Made by a program: the position numbers and the translations under genes
NCBI RefSeq assembly: GCF_027580225.2
Contig: NC_073355.2
Coordinates: forward strand, 22,131,501-22,195,500
DNA: 64,000 nt
Direction of reading: 5' to 3'
From: Misgurnus anguillicaudatus
Lineage: Eukaryota; Chordata; Actinopteri; Cypriniformes; Cobitidae
In this document: positions 24,001 to 35,494 of the stretch, piece after piece
Layout: every line of letters starts with the position of its first letter
Numbering within the stretch: the first letter of the stretch is position 1
Notes under the pieces: model-generated
What the model saw: only the letters and a program-made list of their open reading frames with translations
Database searches by the model: none
Told to the model about the DNA's origin: nothing

Positions 24001-27000
24001 TGAATGATGTCTTACTGGTAAAATAACGGAACGCCACTGCGTGTGTGAACAACACATTTTTGTATTTACTGGTAAATTCATTCTGGTAAATTCATGGTAA
24101 TTTACCAGAATTACTGTGTGAAAGAGGCTACTGTCAGAATAAGATGCTTAATAAATGGCCCAAGTTGTCACTCTTGCAGTACCCTTTAAAAGGGTCCTAA
24201 TACTGTATGTACCATTTAGGTAAAGATATATATACATTTGGTACCAATATGTACCTTTGATGTACTAATATGGCCTCTTTGGTGCAAAGGTGTGGGGACC
24301 ATTTTGGCTTTTTTGAGTTGCAGAAGTCAGTATTTGGCATCGAATTTACGTTATGCTAAGTAGTAGTTATGGGTGCTATGCAGTGGACCTAACTGTATAT
24401 CGATGTGGTGCCCACAAGACTATAGTTCTGACATTATACCACGGACCTACTGAATGCTGTATTCTGATTGGCTGAGAAATGTTTAATGGGTGTTGATTAT
24501 TTTTCAATAACCGCACACCTAACCTTTAAAATGTCTTAAAAATAGGCACCAGAGTAATATTTTTAGTAAGCGTGGTATAAGCGGAATAATTGACTCCGGT
24601 CCTCTAAATTATTTGAAAATAATGCACACCTGTGGTACATTACCACCTTGGGTGTGCATTATTTTCTTATAATTCAACGGCCCGTCGTCGTAATACATAT
24701 CTTTGCGTGTATATCTTTGCATTGACTGAAATTACTGAGTGCACCTTTAGGCCCCATAAACAAAATAAAGATTTGCATTTAGTAACAATTTACCTTTTTG
24801 GGGTCTCCTATCACAATAAATATCTTAACATTGAACTGCAGTTCCTGTTTTCAAATCTAACTTATGAATACCTTTATACCAAACAAACTCGACAAGTGTT
24901 AGTGTTAGACACAGGATCATCGCCCTAAAATTTTCCTCCATCACTCACAAATGCCATATTGAAGTTCCCTTTCCATTTCACCATAGTGAGGTCCAGCACT
25001 GATGCCCAACAAGTCATCAAGCTTTGTGAAGTGACATTTACTAAATGTATTTTGCACATGCCTGTAGCACTGGTAGGCCTTTAGTTGAATAAAAGCCTTT
25101 CAACTGAGCACCAGCACTTATGGGTGGACATGGTGAGGGAGGGAACAGTGAAAAAAACAGCGCGAGTGAAGGGGGAGGAAGTGGAGTGGGATCAAGCAGG
25201 CAGAGGGTTGGTCCCACCTACAATAGAGAGTATAAGAGAGCCCAGCACGTCCCGCAGCGAGCCCCCGGAGATGAGAGGGACCCGGGAGTGACACACCACA
25301 TCCTGAAACCAAGGCACCCACGCTCACTACCACGCTAATGTTTAAGAGCTGCACACATTGCTGACGGTCACAAAACCACAGCGCCAAACACATATATGAT
25401 GAACACTCTGCTCTTTACCATGTGCAAAGCCTCGACGAGAGACACTTCACTGTCAAGGATATCCTAATGGTGGTGACACAGAACAGAAGTGTTTGCGTGT
25501 AAGATTTAGGCTTATGTTTTCTTATTGAATGGGAAAAGTGGGCCACTAACAGGGAGAAAGGAAGTGTTTAAAATATTAAATAAATAATGCAAAACTGAAA
25601 TTTTGCCATCATTTAGATCTGTCTGGGTTAATACATTTGTAGAATATTATGACATATACTCCAACCAGTCTTGGTGGAAAATCAAAAAATAAAAGCAATT
25701 TACAGCAAAACTGTGTGTTACGTATTAATGGTGAGGAAATTATCAGTAGTAACCACAATTTTACTGTGAACTATTTGGCTAAATAAATATTAAACATTAA
25801 AGCATGTCCTAATGTCATACAATTGCACTGAATTCACCAAACCAGTTATACATTAAATTGCTTTTATGATCAAAAGAAGCTCAGTCACACAAACATCATA
25901 AGGTAAATAAATGATGACACAACTATTATTTTGGCTGGACGATACAAATAAAGTACAATTTGTATACTAAATTTATCATTAATCTATTCTAAATGCCACA
26001 TCCAAAATGTTTTTGCAATCAATGTGATGTTTTTTTGTTGAAAATGTATAAAATGTCTGCCATTGTTAAAGGGATAGTTCACCTACAAATGAAAATTCTG
26101 CCGTTTATTCATCAATATCACGTTGTTACAAAACCTGTATACATGTCCCTGTTCTGATAACAATGAAGAAAGATATTTTGAGGAATGTTTGTAACCAAAC
26201 CAATCAGAGGCCCCATTGACTTCCATAATATTAAAGAGGACATTTCACAAGACTTTAACATGTCAAATAAATCTTGGGTATCCCCAGAGTACATATGTGA
26301 AGTTTTAGCTCAAAATACCATATAGAAATGTATTATATCATGTTAAAATTGCCACAGGTATAAGCAAAAATGTGCTGTTTTTGGGTGTGTCCTTTTAAAT
26401 GCAAATAAGTTGATGAAATGCAAACACTGATCGCCATGATGGTGGTTTGTTGAGACTGAAACTCAATTGTGCTGTCATTTATTCTCTCTGCACTAAATGG
26501 CAGTGCCATGGTTGGATAGTTCAGATTAAGGGGATGTATTATTCTAATATGATCCTCTTCTGACATCACAAGGGGAGACAAATGTGTGATTTTTTCACAT
26601 GCTTGAGAAAGTTTTGGTAAACCAAAGTTACTGGTTTGATCTTTTTCACATTTTCTAGTTTGATAGAAGCACTGGGTATGCACTTATAGCACTTAAACAA
26701 GTCCGATTTTCATGATATGTCCCCTTTAAAAAGAGAATACCATGGAAGTCAATAGGGGCTCTATCTCCATTTTGTGTTCATCAGAACAAAGACACTTATA
26801 CAAGTTTGTAACAACATGAGAGTGAGTAAATGATGACAGAATTTTCCATTTTTGGGTGAAATATCCTTTTAAGGATCTCACAAAAACTATAAACAATACA
26901 GTGAGTAGACCACCAAGTCTGAACAGAGACTTCTAAAGTTATTCCTCTTGTTACTCCCAAATCTTTTCCTGTGTACATACAGTAATTATTTGTGGTGACT

Positions 27001-30000
27001 GTGGTCTATCCCTAAAGGACTTTGGGCAAACAGATCAGTAAAAAATTACCTACCGAGGTTTTTATTGAAGCCAGTGTCTTTAAATGCTCCAACAGCTGTT
27101 GACTCTACAGAGAAACAGATCAATTGTGTCCAATGAGGTCACAGTAATATTGCAGGAGTGATAAAGCACTTTATGTATGATGCAGTCTATCGGATTATCT
27201 AAACGACTATGGAAAGGTACTCACTAGCTGCGAGGCATGCCTAATCTTCTCGATAATCCCATCATGACCAAGGTACTGCAGGGACAGCCAGAGAGGAAGG
27301 GCCCGCAACTTCTCTACTGGTTGGCTGGTTGTCAGACCAGCTGCTAGAGACTGCCGCCATCAGGCAGGGAGGACAAAAAGCATGTAGTGTTTGAACAAAA
27401 GCACAAAGTATGCTCATCCACCATAATCCAAATACATCTTTTTTTTTCTTTGGTATATTATTAAACTGTCCACTGACCAGGGCAGGATCATCATGTCTGT
27501 AAAGAGTGACTGCAGGCACAGCGGGCAGGCCCAACCACGGTCCTGGTGTTAACGTCATACTATCACATTTGCTGGCCGCCTTGAGAATGAGGGAGAGAAA
27601 GAAACAAATGAGCATAGTTTAAAACAGATAAAAAACTCAATCTAACTGCAAAAAACACCAACATACCATGACCGTCGAGGAGGCTTGACCAAGAGCAAGC
27701 GTTGCCAAATTCACCCTAGAACAGGGAACAAAGTCAAAGGCAGACTTGAACATAAGGTACCAAAGACTGTGCTGTGTAATCGTAAAAATGATTTAGCTGT
27801 GCTTTATTCACGATACAGCACTACCCTCGAGTACCTTATTGCTTTTATAAAATGGTTACCACACAATACGAATATTAAAGCAAAAAATGTGAAGCAGCCC
27901 AACTTTCATAAAGTAAAACTACTAAAGCTTTTCTTCCGCTGGAAAAAATAGTCCCTGATCAACTGTAAACAACAACAACAAAATGTTTCAAACGTTTACG
28001 CTGCTAAGGGTTTTACTGTTATTGACCAATCAGAATCAAGGACTGGAATAAACCATTTTATAATTAGAGTTGATGTAGAGTTAGGTAGTAATTATTTAAG
28101 TTATTTTTTCGCCATAAACCAAATGGGAATAAAGAATGGGCTTTCTTGCAAGGGAACCAGTTTCACGCTAACTCTTCCAGGGTTGGCCCACAAAAATACG
28201 TCATCCCTGCGGCACTCTATTACATCTAAAGTCTTTTATACTATATATACTATAAAACAGTGGCGGCTCGTGACTGCTCATCTGAGGGGCACAAATTCAA
28301 AATATGTGTTCTGAGTGTCATGTGTGTTGCTCATGTTTTTAAAATATTTGTTTGTTGCGTCATGTGAACCATGTGCATCACGTGTTTTGTCAAAATAAGT
28401 GCCTGCTGCACACGCGTCAAAACCGTTTGTGATAAAAGAGACGCTCACGTTCACAAAACACACGCAAGACACTCCCTTAACAGTAAACTATGCCGTAAAC
28501 AGCATATCTTTTATCATAAACCCTTACTGACAAGACACGTGATGCACATAGGATCACTCGACGTGCAGAACACAAATTTTGAAATTAAGAACCACACACA
28601 TGGCGGGCTACATACATGTTGTGACAAACTTCGCATTGAGTGCCCTCGAAAAAAATAGTCACCGGCCGCCAGTGCCACGTGTATAAAAGATATAAAAGAC
28701 ACTACAAAAAGGCATGATACTGACCCCTCAACATGGAGCCACATGTTGTACTGAGCACAGAGCTCTTTCAGACGGTTGAGTTTGTCTGTATGACCGGCAC
28801 CCGGCGTTCCTGTGAACACAATTTAATTTTAGGGACCGCTTGCAGGTAATCATCAAATGCTATAAAAAAACCCGAATTGTTTGCATTACTAATGAACAGT
28901 AATAAACTGACCAGCATTCGCTATCAACAGTAGTGGAAGCTTCCCTGCCTCTCGGTCATCTTTAATGAGCTTGTCAAGGAGAGCGACATCCTGTGAAAAG
29001 ACAGTTCAGCAAAAAACATCTTCATACAAATCTACATGCACTATATTTCCAAGTTATCCAAATCCACTGCCATCTTTGTGTAAGGAACAGAAACAAAGAC
29101 ACAAAATCTGAATAAAATCTGAAATCATTGTGTCTGTCTTGTTTTGCATATGCAATAAGGCATTTATTCAGTATTTGGTGAAAGTGTAATATTTAAAATA
29201 TCCAAAAACTTTCCTACCATTTGGTGTAGTGAGCCAAACATGGTGTTACAGGGCACAATACAAAGACTTGACAGAGGTAGACCCAGCTGAAAAACAAACA
29301 AAATGTTCACAGCCTTCTGGTAATAAAGTGTATATATCAGATTATGTGGCATAGACAAATGATTTAGAGGTGACATTGTACCTGGCTGCAGAGATGTTGT
29401 CCCAGGCCAGGTCTGCATGCAGCACTTTGGTAAATAACAGGCTGTTTAGAGCTGAGCACAGTAAAGCCTTCAGTAGCGTAGTCTTCGTAATGAGTGTTTA
29501 TAACAAACCGACACACTTTCAGCAGCCCATCACGATCATCTTCGTGGTAGTAAGCCGAGCCGTTTTCATATCTATACAAAAAAGTATCGAATAAAACATT
29601 TGAATGGTGTTTTACACAATCGAAAAGTATTGATGGGTGTACACTGGTGAAATTATCTCTTGTATCACATGTCATTGTAATAAAACTCAATGTTTTTCCT
29701 CCTAAGCCATTTAAGCAAACACACTGCCAATAAAATTTACTGAGGTGAACCAATGGCCGACGGTGAAACCTGTTATTTTATGCTGTGAGCCAAATTTACA
29801 TTACTATTAGTAGTGACAGTATCTCAAAAGCATTTATATGCCTTTGGAAAGAGCAATCGCCCAGAAACTAAACTCAGGCATATTTGAAAATCCTGCAGAG
29901 CCAGAGAGTGGTATCCGACAGGATGCGTGTGGTCAGGTTTCTCATTCTCTCTCGATCCAAGATAGATATATATGCAGCCAGACTGTGTCCCAATAGAGCC

Positions 30001-30644
30001 ATGTGTCCCTGTTCTCCGACATACTGCATCCTGCTAAAACACAATCGTTGTTTTTACAACATGCAGACGGTTCACACGTGGTCTCTCCATGGATGCAATT
30101 TAACATTGTGCCCTACCGATGACTCTGTTGGTCATCTTCTCCATGCATCAGGTTCTGGACTAGCTGTAGTACGCTTACAACATCCTGTCCACTGCAGGGA
30201 AAATATAAAAAAAGACAAAAGATAATAATGCCAGTCAGAGGTGTTTGAAGCTAGCTTACACATACTGACCAAAGCTCAAGAAGGCTGATGAAAGTGCACA
30301 TATGCGTTGTAATTTTTAGTGTAAATGTAAACAGTAGTCTACTTACTCTCCTTGTAAGGGTCCCGGGATGTCTTTCCAACTCAACTTTCTTTTATCTTTC
30401 ACCTGTTCTTTCTCCCTAAATATATACACAGACAGCATATAAGAAAAAATACAATAAACACCAAGTATATTTTTTTGATGTACTGTCAACATAATCACAA
30501 AATGGGTTCTCAAAGTAGAAGCGAATGACAAAAAAAATCAATAAATATTAAATATAGGATGAAATCTTACAGTTTCCCACTTTCCAAAATCTTCATGGCA
30601 TCAGAGAGATGGTTCCCCATCTCAGCAAGTGTAGAGTCCATCAT
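18028..30644 (-). CDS. pdxdc1: pdxdc1, pyridoxal-dependent decarboxylase domain-containing protein 1
   Basis: Vertebrate PDXDC1 is a group II decarboxylase-fold protein with no proven reaction. Twenty-two coding exons: 30571-30644, 30347-30415, 30117-30191, 29884-30030, 29382-29571, 29218-29286, 28912-28990, 28725-28809, 27667-27715, 27478-27579, 27225-27350, 27054-27104, 22489-22549, 22231-22301, 21664-21769, 20457-20628, 20087-20205, 19926-20011 (ancestrally to 19890), 19715-19807, 18554-18650, 18350-18451, 18028-18257; about 750 residues against 788 in human. Recognisable blocks: DIPGPLQG, GEQGHMALLGHSLAAYIS, RILSDTTLWLCR, VPCNTMFGS, TLTPGPWLGLPAVPAVTL, QIPVVSSVLNWFSPVQ and the C-terminal TLR. 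The start is the first ATG of the pair at the beginning of exon 2; exon 1, near 31440, has no ATG. Where active decarboxylases carry the PLP lysine (NPHK), this protein has TPGPW at 290-294. Two expected donors lack GT (after 29884 and after 19890). Intron 12, 4.5 kb, is full of repeats. Confidence 0.9.
18884..19600. repeat. Large foldback element in pdxdc1 intron 19
   Basis: The left arm, about 18884-19150, and the right arm, about 19336-19600, are inverted near-copies of some 265 bases around a 185-base spacer. For example, CTCACCGAGTGGTCAGGGGT on the left pairs with ACCCCTGACCACTCGGTGAG on the right. About 18805-18860, just left of it, is a fragment of the family P repeat (ATGAAATTCTGTCATCATTT). 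The open frame at 19164-19430 lies within this structure. Confidence 0.75.
19885..19892 (-). other. pdxdc1: pdxdc1 exon 18 (18th coding exon): ancestral donor lost, upstream donor available
   Basis: Coding similarity continues 12 codons past 19926 (GRDIEESGK, matching AREIEENSR in human PDXDC1) up to AAG at 19890. The next bases are TTATGC, not GT. A good donor, ATT|GTATGT, lies in frame at 19926. Using it would delete 12 residues without a frameshift. Confidence 0.6.
20700..20860 (+). repeat. tRNA-derived SINE remnant
   Basis: It has a tRNA-like internal promoter remnant and the tail GATAAAAGGCATCTGCCAAATGC, typical of cyprinid SINEs. A more degraded relative lies at about 20285-20415, including GGGTTCGAACCCC, a B-box-like sequence. 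Confidence 0.5.
20960..21637. repeat. CACTGCAAAAAA-ended inverted-repeat element with nested family A MITE
   Basis: The outer ends are ACACTGCAAAAAAATACTTTC and GAAAGTCATTTTTTGCAGTGT, with longer inverted arms containing TTTTGTCTTGTTTTCAGTAG. Family A sequence (21062-21449) interrupts it, so the CACTGCAAAA element is older. Confidence 0.75.
21062..21449 (+). repeat. Family A MITE, copy 1 (TTAAAGGTGCAGTGTG ends)
   Basis: Ends TTAAAGGTGCAGTGTGTAA and TTTACACACTGCACCTTTAA, a terminal inverted repeat bounded by TTAA. Conserved interior: GACAGAAATGCAAAATAATA and CTCACCACTAGATGCCGCTA. Other copies are at 35065-35440, 50742-51099 and 53210-53593. Confidence 0.8.
23398..24128. repeat. Inverted-repeat element built of TTACTGGTAAxTTTACCGG blocks
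   Basis: In pdxdc1 intron 12. The ends are CCCTTTCACACATACAC and TACTGTGTGAAAGAGGC. The subterminal regions repeat TTACTGGTAA and ACCGGTAA motifs in both orientations. The centre has higher CG. Two small open frames (23596-24055) fall inside and are not supported as genes. Confidence 0.6.
24160..24300. repeat. Fragment of a GGTACC-rich repeat
   Basis: Shares phrases such as GTACCATTTAGGT, GGTACCAATATGTACC and AGTACCCTTTAAAAGGGT with 60113-60305. Only part of the element is here. Confidence 0.5.
24434..24692 (+). repeat. Repeat family H, uninterrupted copy
   Basis: It runs from CCACGGACCTACTGAATGCT to ATAATTCAACGGCCCGTCGTC. The same sequence, split by a nested composite insertion, is found at about 47055-47998. 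Confidence 0.7.
26066..26872. repeat. Family P element (TTAAAGGGATAGTTCACC ends) with nested family B element
   Basis: Ends TTAAAGGGATAGTTCACC and GGGTGAAATATCCTTTTAA. The inside is split by a family B copy (26231-26729). A second family P copy is at 41486-41801. This is one of the commonest cyprinid repeats. Confidence 0.75.
26231..26729 (-). repeat. Family B element, copy 2, inside family P
   Basis: Ends TTAAAGAGGACATTTCACAAG and CATGATATGTCCCCTTTAA, inverted relative to 3753-4371. The flanking family P sequence is continuous once it is removed. Confidence 0.7.
28258..28674. repeat. hAT-like MITE with CAGTGGCGGC ends, in pdxdc1 intron
   Basis: Ends CAGTGGCGGCTCGTGAC and GTCACCGGCCGCCAGTG, with inner GAGGGGCAC / GTGCCCTC extending the inverted repeat. 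No protein is encoded. Confidence 0.6.
29874..29886 (-). other. pdxdc1: pdxdc1 exon 4 (4th coding exon) donor: AT instead of GT, read-through stop
   Basis: Phase and similarity place the boundary after ATT TTC AA (29884), since the next exon starts A TAT GAA AAC (acceptor TTTGTATAG). The intron starts ATATGCC where GTATGCC would be expected. Without splicing the frame meets TGA at 29874-29876, giving a truncated protein of 124 residues. Confidence 0.65.
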
Positions 30645-31439
30645 CTACAATTACAGGATAAAATGTAAAATAATTAATGTGGGCAATATATGTAACATTT
30701 AAGAGCTCACAAACTTGATGACAGTGACTTGTCTAAACATTGCATGTCCTGTCTGTCACAAAAAAAATTATTCCTCAGGCATTTACAAGCCATCACACCT
30801 GACCTGTGGGACACATTTAGGCCCATGTACTGTAATAATAATTGGGCATTTGGGCAACTGTTATTTGGCTCAATAATCGACTTAACATGTGTTTCTATTT
30901 AAACATGGAGTCCATCAAAACCCTCTATCTGGAATTGTTCACAGTAACACTAAGATACTTGATATTCAGGATACAGAGTGTTTGTACTAAAACCTGTCGA
31001 ATGACAAGCCTATCACGTCAAGTCATTGGTCTGAGCCGCGAGCACATCCACATCAGACTGAAAAGCATTTCTTGTTCTCGTGCGCTCTAACACAACCAGT
31101 TTGTTTTAAGCACGACCCTTTCATTTTCTGAATATTTTGACGCAGGAGGTGATATGGGCCAAGAAAACTCAAACTTTAAACAATGTGCTTGCAGGTGTCT
31201 ATCAATATCTTTGACAACGTTCTTTTTCTTCAACACAGCATCATTTACCGGACAACTGTACATTAAAGAGACTAGTAAGAGCAATGGGCTAGATTTGTAT
31301 GATTCGGCTGTGTTCCGCATCATCCTCTCTAATGACAGCCTGGCACTGATAGGGAATACGCTTCCTGCACTCCATTCAAATGTACGAGTCCTTCAGGAAA
31401 TGAAATGCTCATCAGTTTTACGTTACCTTAACCGGTGGC

Positions 31440-32472
31440 TTATCCGTGCAATGATGAAAATCGAGTCGCAGGGACTTTCTGCGTCCCTGTGCGTCGTCGC
31501 GGGCTGTATATTTTAGAGGATAAAATCCAAAAAGCACAAAATTCCTGCGTTCGTTCCCTTGTCTATCGACATTTGTGTAGTCAATTGAACGGCGTTACTT
31601 CCTGGTGTCATGTCATGCCTCTCCACGCTGGCAGCGCTGACGTAGGCTGAAACCACGCCCCCTTGTCAGTTTTGCAAAATATCAATAGCTAATCGCAGCG
31701 TTGAGGAAACAATAAAAATAAACATTATTTATTTAATTAACAATTTTATATATTTAATTTAATAAAAAAAAATTAATAATAATACCAAGTAAATATCAAT
31801 GTCATAAAATTAGGTATAGCTATATTATCTATAATAATAAGAATAATAATAAAGCAATTAAAAGGTACGCCTTGGTAAAAGATGATCTATTTACAAACAA
31901 ATCAACTAAAGTTTGTGTGATCTTGTTGTAGCCTATGGTCGATCATTATAATTTACAAATCAGACAGAAGCGCGCCGCCGCGGGACGCGCGTGCAGGAGC
32001 TCACAGGCAGATTAATGTAGGATTTAAGCACCTGACTAAGTAACGGGAAACTGCTGATGGCTGTATGAACGCGGAGTGAAACCTTTTAATTTAATTGCTA
32101 CATGGATTAATCCATCGTAATTCTTATTTTTTTCTTTGCCTTGCTGTCACTTTTGAAGTCATAGGATTGAACCATGCATTTGATTTGTTTTATTGGCAAC
32201 TTTTATTGATTTAATGTTTCTGAAGGAGTTGAAATGAGCTGTCAAACTATTAATATATAATTTATGTCAGCTCTTTTAAAATACAGATCCAAACTGACTG
32301 GAAAAAAGTGGTATAGCCTAGTGCTTAAATGAATTGCTCATTTGTATATTTAACTGATCAGAAAGTCACGCGCTTAGAGAGCGTCTGTCACATCAGGACA
32401 CTTATTTTTGTGCCAGTCGACATTTATAAAGGTTGCTAAATAAGGGTTAGGGTTATTATTTTTTTATTAAAC
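31440..32472. promoter_or_regulatory. Divergent promoter interval between pdxdc1 and mpv17l
   Basis: pdxdc1 noncoding exon 1 ends at a donor GTTAAG|GTAACG (about 31424-31430, minus strand), and mpv17l starts at 32473 on the plus strand. The two genes are head to head within about 1 kb. A GC-rich cluster, GCGCGCCGCCGCGGGACGCG (about 31971-31990), lies between them. AT-rich runs fill 31690-31860. No TATA box is assigned. Confidence 0.5.
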
Positions 32473-33836
32473 ATGAGAAAGTATTTTTTCACACGAGCAA
32501 AGGTATTTCCTTGGATAACTAATGCCACGCTATACGGATGTTTGTTTGCGGGTGGGGATTTTGCGCATCAGTGTCTCGCGCAGAAAGATGAGATTGACTG
32601 GAGCCACACGAAAAACGTGGCGCTCGTGGCCCTCAGTTTCCAAGGTAACTTCAATTACTTTTGGTTAAGGGCCTTGGAGCGTCGTTTCCCTGGAAGATCG
32701 GCTGGAATGATTTTCCGCAAACTGCTTTTGGATCAAACTTTTGCATCACCGTTGGCGACCAGTGTCTTCTACACAGGTGCTATGAAACGTATATCCTGTT
32801 AAAATGGTATAGAATAGGGTTATCTGTGGATTATGGGTATTCAGCACTCTCACCTGAATTTTACCTGAATTTCAGGTATAGCAAGTTTGCAGTAGCCTGT
32901 ACAGGAGAGTTTGAGCAAGTTTGTGGAAAATTTTCCCCAAACTTGCTCAAACTCTCCTTTCATGACAATCATGACAATTGTTTGGTTGTTTATTCATTCA
33001 TTCCATTTTAATCACTGAATTTACTTTTTTTTATAGGTGTGAGTTTCTTAGAAGGCAAGGAGGACATATTTGCAGACTGGCGAGAAAAGTTTTTTAACAC
33101 ATATAAGGTGGGTTTAACATGTGGGCCTCAGTTAAACATAGGCTAAGTTGTCCACTATTGGACTGACACTTTCAGTATTTAAGCATTTGTGAAGGTTTTA
33201 GAGCAGTGGATCTTAAACTTTAACCCTTTACGACCTTATATTGCCCACAACAATATTTGAAGACTCTTCCCTCACTTAATTTATCATCTAAAATAAACTA
33301 TAGCTTGGCATGACTACAGTTATTACAAGAATAACCAAACAATAAGAAATCTTATTTTTTATCTGCTTGAAGCCCCAGTTAAGGCGTCCCCCAAGTTGAG
33401 AAACCAGGTTTTATTTTTCACTTTTAGAGTTTTAGAAAGTTGCTTACAGTTCCAAATCAAAAGAGCTCACTCCAATTGTCTGTATATGTTTACATTTTAG
33501 ACAGGACTAATGTACTGGCCATTCATGCAGGTAAGAACCAAAATTTGTCACCACATATCTAATATGTATTAAATAGATAATGTGTCATAATGTAGTCTTG
33601 CATTCAGTTCTTTTTCACTACATACAGTATATGGATTAAAATTGTTTTCCTTTTTTTAGTTTCTGAATTTCGTTCTGATGCCTCTATATTTGAGAACAGC
33701 ATTTATGGGCTGTTCAGCATTCTTGTGGGCCACATTCTTATGTTTCTCACATCAAAGTGGAGATGGGACAGCAGCGGTGGCATTAGCCTGCGTCATGGCA
33801 CCCAAAAAAATCACTTCTAGCTCGAAATTCTGGTGA
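32473..33836 (+). CDS. mpv17l: mpv17l, Mpv17-like protein
   Basis: MPV17L belongs to the Mpv17/PMP22 four-helix membrane family (mitochondrial inner membrane or peroxisomal) and has been linked to reactive-oxygen control. Four exons: 32473-32776, 33037-33107, 33501-33530, 33660-33836; 193 residues against 196 in human. All junctions are in phase with GT-AG ends. Motifs: LYGCLFAGGDFAHQ near the N-terminus, NFNYFWLRALERRFPG (about 58-73), KEDIFADWREKFFNTY, GLMYWPFMQ followed by NF (the family signature) and ATFLCFSHQSGDG. The N-terminus is Arg/Lys-rich (MRKYFFTRAK), compatible with organelle targeting. It is separated by about 1 kb from the divergent pdxdc1, suggesting shared promoter control. 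Confidence 0.93.
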
Positions 33837-33861
33837 AGAAAAATAGTGATAAAGTAGGCAC

Positions 33862-33867
33862 AATAAA
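33862..33867 (+). terminator. mpv17l: Candidate mpv17l polyadenylation signal
   Basis: AATAAA 26 bases after the mpv17l stop, within AATAAATAAATA. A later signal could be used instead. Confidence 0.4.
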
Positions 33868-35453
33868 TAAATACTGTGCCTTTGCAGATTGGCCGACACT
33901 GGTGTATTGAGGTTTTGATCTGTGTACAATCCTTATCAGGTATCTTATTAGGATTTATATTATACTTTTTGTGTCAAATTGCAGTGTAAGGTTAGGATTA
34001 AACCTAAATGCATTATTCATTAAAAAAACTACACTGTAAAACTGTTTTAATTACATTAAGTACAGAATAAAACTATGTTCATTTAACTTTGAACAAACAT
34101 TTGCCAGTAAATAACATAAATGTAAATCTACAGTAAGTTACTGGCAAACAGCTGCATAACTACAGCAAAAACATTTACAGTGTATGTATTCATTATTCGT
34201 TTTAGATGGACATACTGTTGCGTATAGTTGTATTTTATTTAAAACAATTTGAAATTTGTTCTGTTTGTTCAGTGTCTCTTTTTCTAAAGAAAAGGATATC
34301 CCATTTACGCATAAGGTTTACCTTATATTCACAATGCCACAAAAATTGTTTAATTTTAATTGTTTAGCCTGTTTGACTTCAGTATTTATTGTAATTGTGT
34401 ATTCTTCTTCGTAGTTTACACATTGCTTTTTTTAGGGTTAATAGTTTGGATAAAACAGTGTGTGTATATGAGTTGTATTTCATATGATGCTGCTCTTTAT
34501 ATACAGGTGACATTTAACATGGACAGTTAACAAGACAGATCAATCTATAGATATCGTAGGTGATGCAGGGTAACATAGATAAACAGCTTTTCCTGTGCTG
34601 ATTGTCCATGTGGATTAGGCAGGATAACACATTTGCTAATCTTTGAAGGGCAGAAATGTCTGGTGTGCACTAGCTGTCATATATGACATCTGACAACAGT
34701 ATTTCTCTGTTATTCTCGGTTATTGTCTACTTTCATGTCATAATTTTTTAATGTTAGCTACAGACATGTTTTTATGTTTGGGCTATTGTCTGACAAATTG
34801 AGAAAGCTTCGACAAAAATTACCAATTGTTTTTCATATGAAGTAGCCACAGGTACAATTACTGTCATGTTTTTGCCTGTGATGCATGTTTGTTACTCCCT
34901 GTTTTTTGACACCCTCAAAATATTAAAGAGAAATATTAAAACCAAACCAATATATTTACAAAGTAAACAAAGAAACACATGAAGAAAAGTTCAAATAATT
35001 AGTTTGATTTTATCTAAAGGAGTCTTTTGTTAGTGGCCAAAAGAAACTTGCAACATTCACCATTTTAAAGGTGCAGTGTGGACTTTTTAGAAGGATCTCT
35101 TGACAGAAATGCAAAATAATATACAAAACTATATTATCAGAGGTGTATGAAGAACTTTTTATAATGAATGTTTATCTTTTTATTACCTTAAAATTAGGTG
35201 TTTTTATCTACATACACAGAGGGTCCCCTTACATGGAAGTTGCCATTTTGTGCCGCCATGTTTCTTCAGAAGCCCTCAACGGACAAACTTTTTTACTAAG
35301 TTGTGTCCGACGATGACATGTTTTTTCGGTGGCGGCTACCGTAGCTTTCAAAACAAGAGGTGAGCAGTGCATTGAGCCGTTGGTTGCAATTCTCAACCTC
35401 ACCACTAGATGCCGCTAAAATTTACACACTGTACCTTTAAAGTTATTATTAGT

Positions 35454-35494
<41 letters not shown>

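Noticed and set aside
29381..29884. Minor-spliceosome AT-AC intron in pdxdc1
   Set aside because: The acceptor is AG, the donor departs from ATATCCTT and no TCCTTAAC-like branch site is visible.
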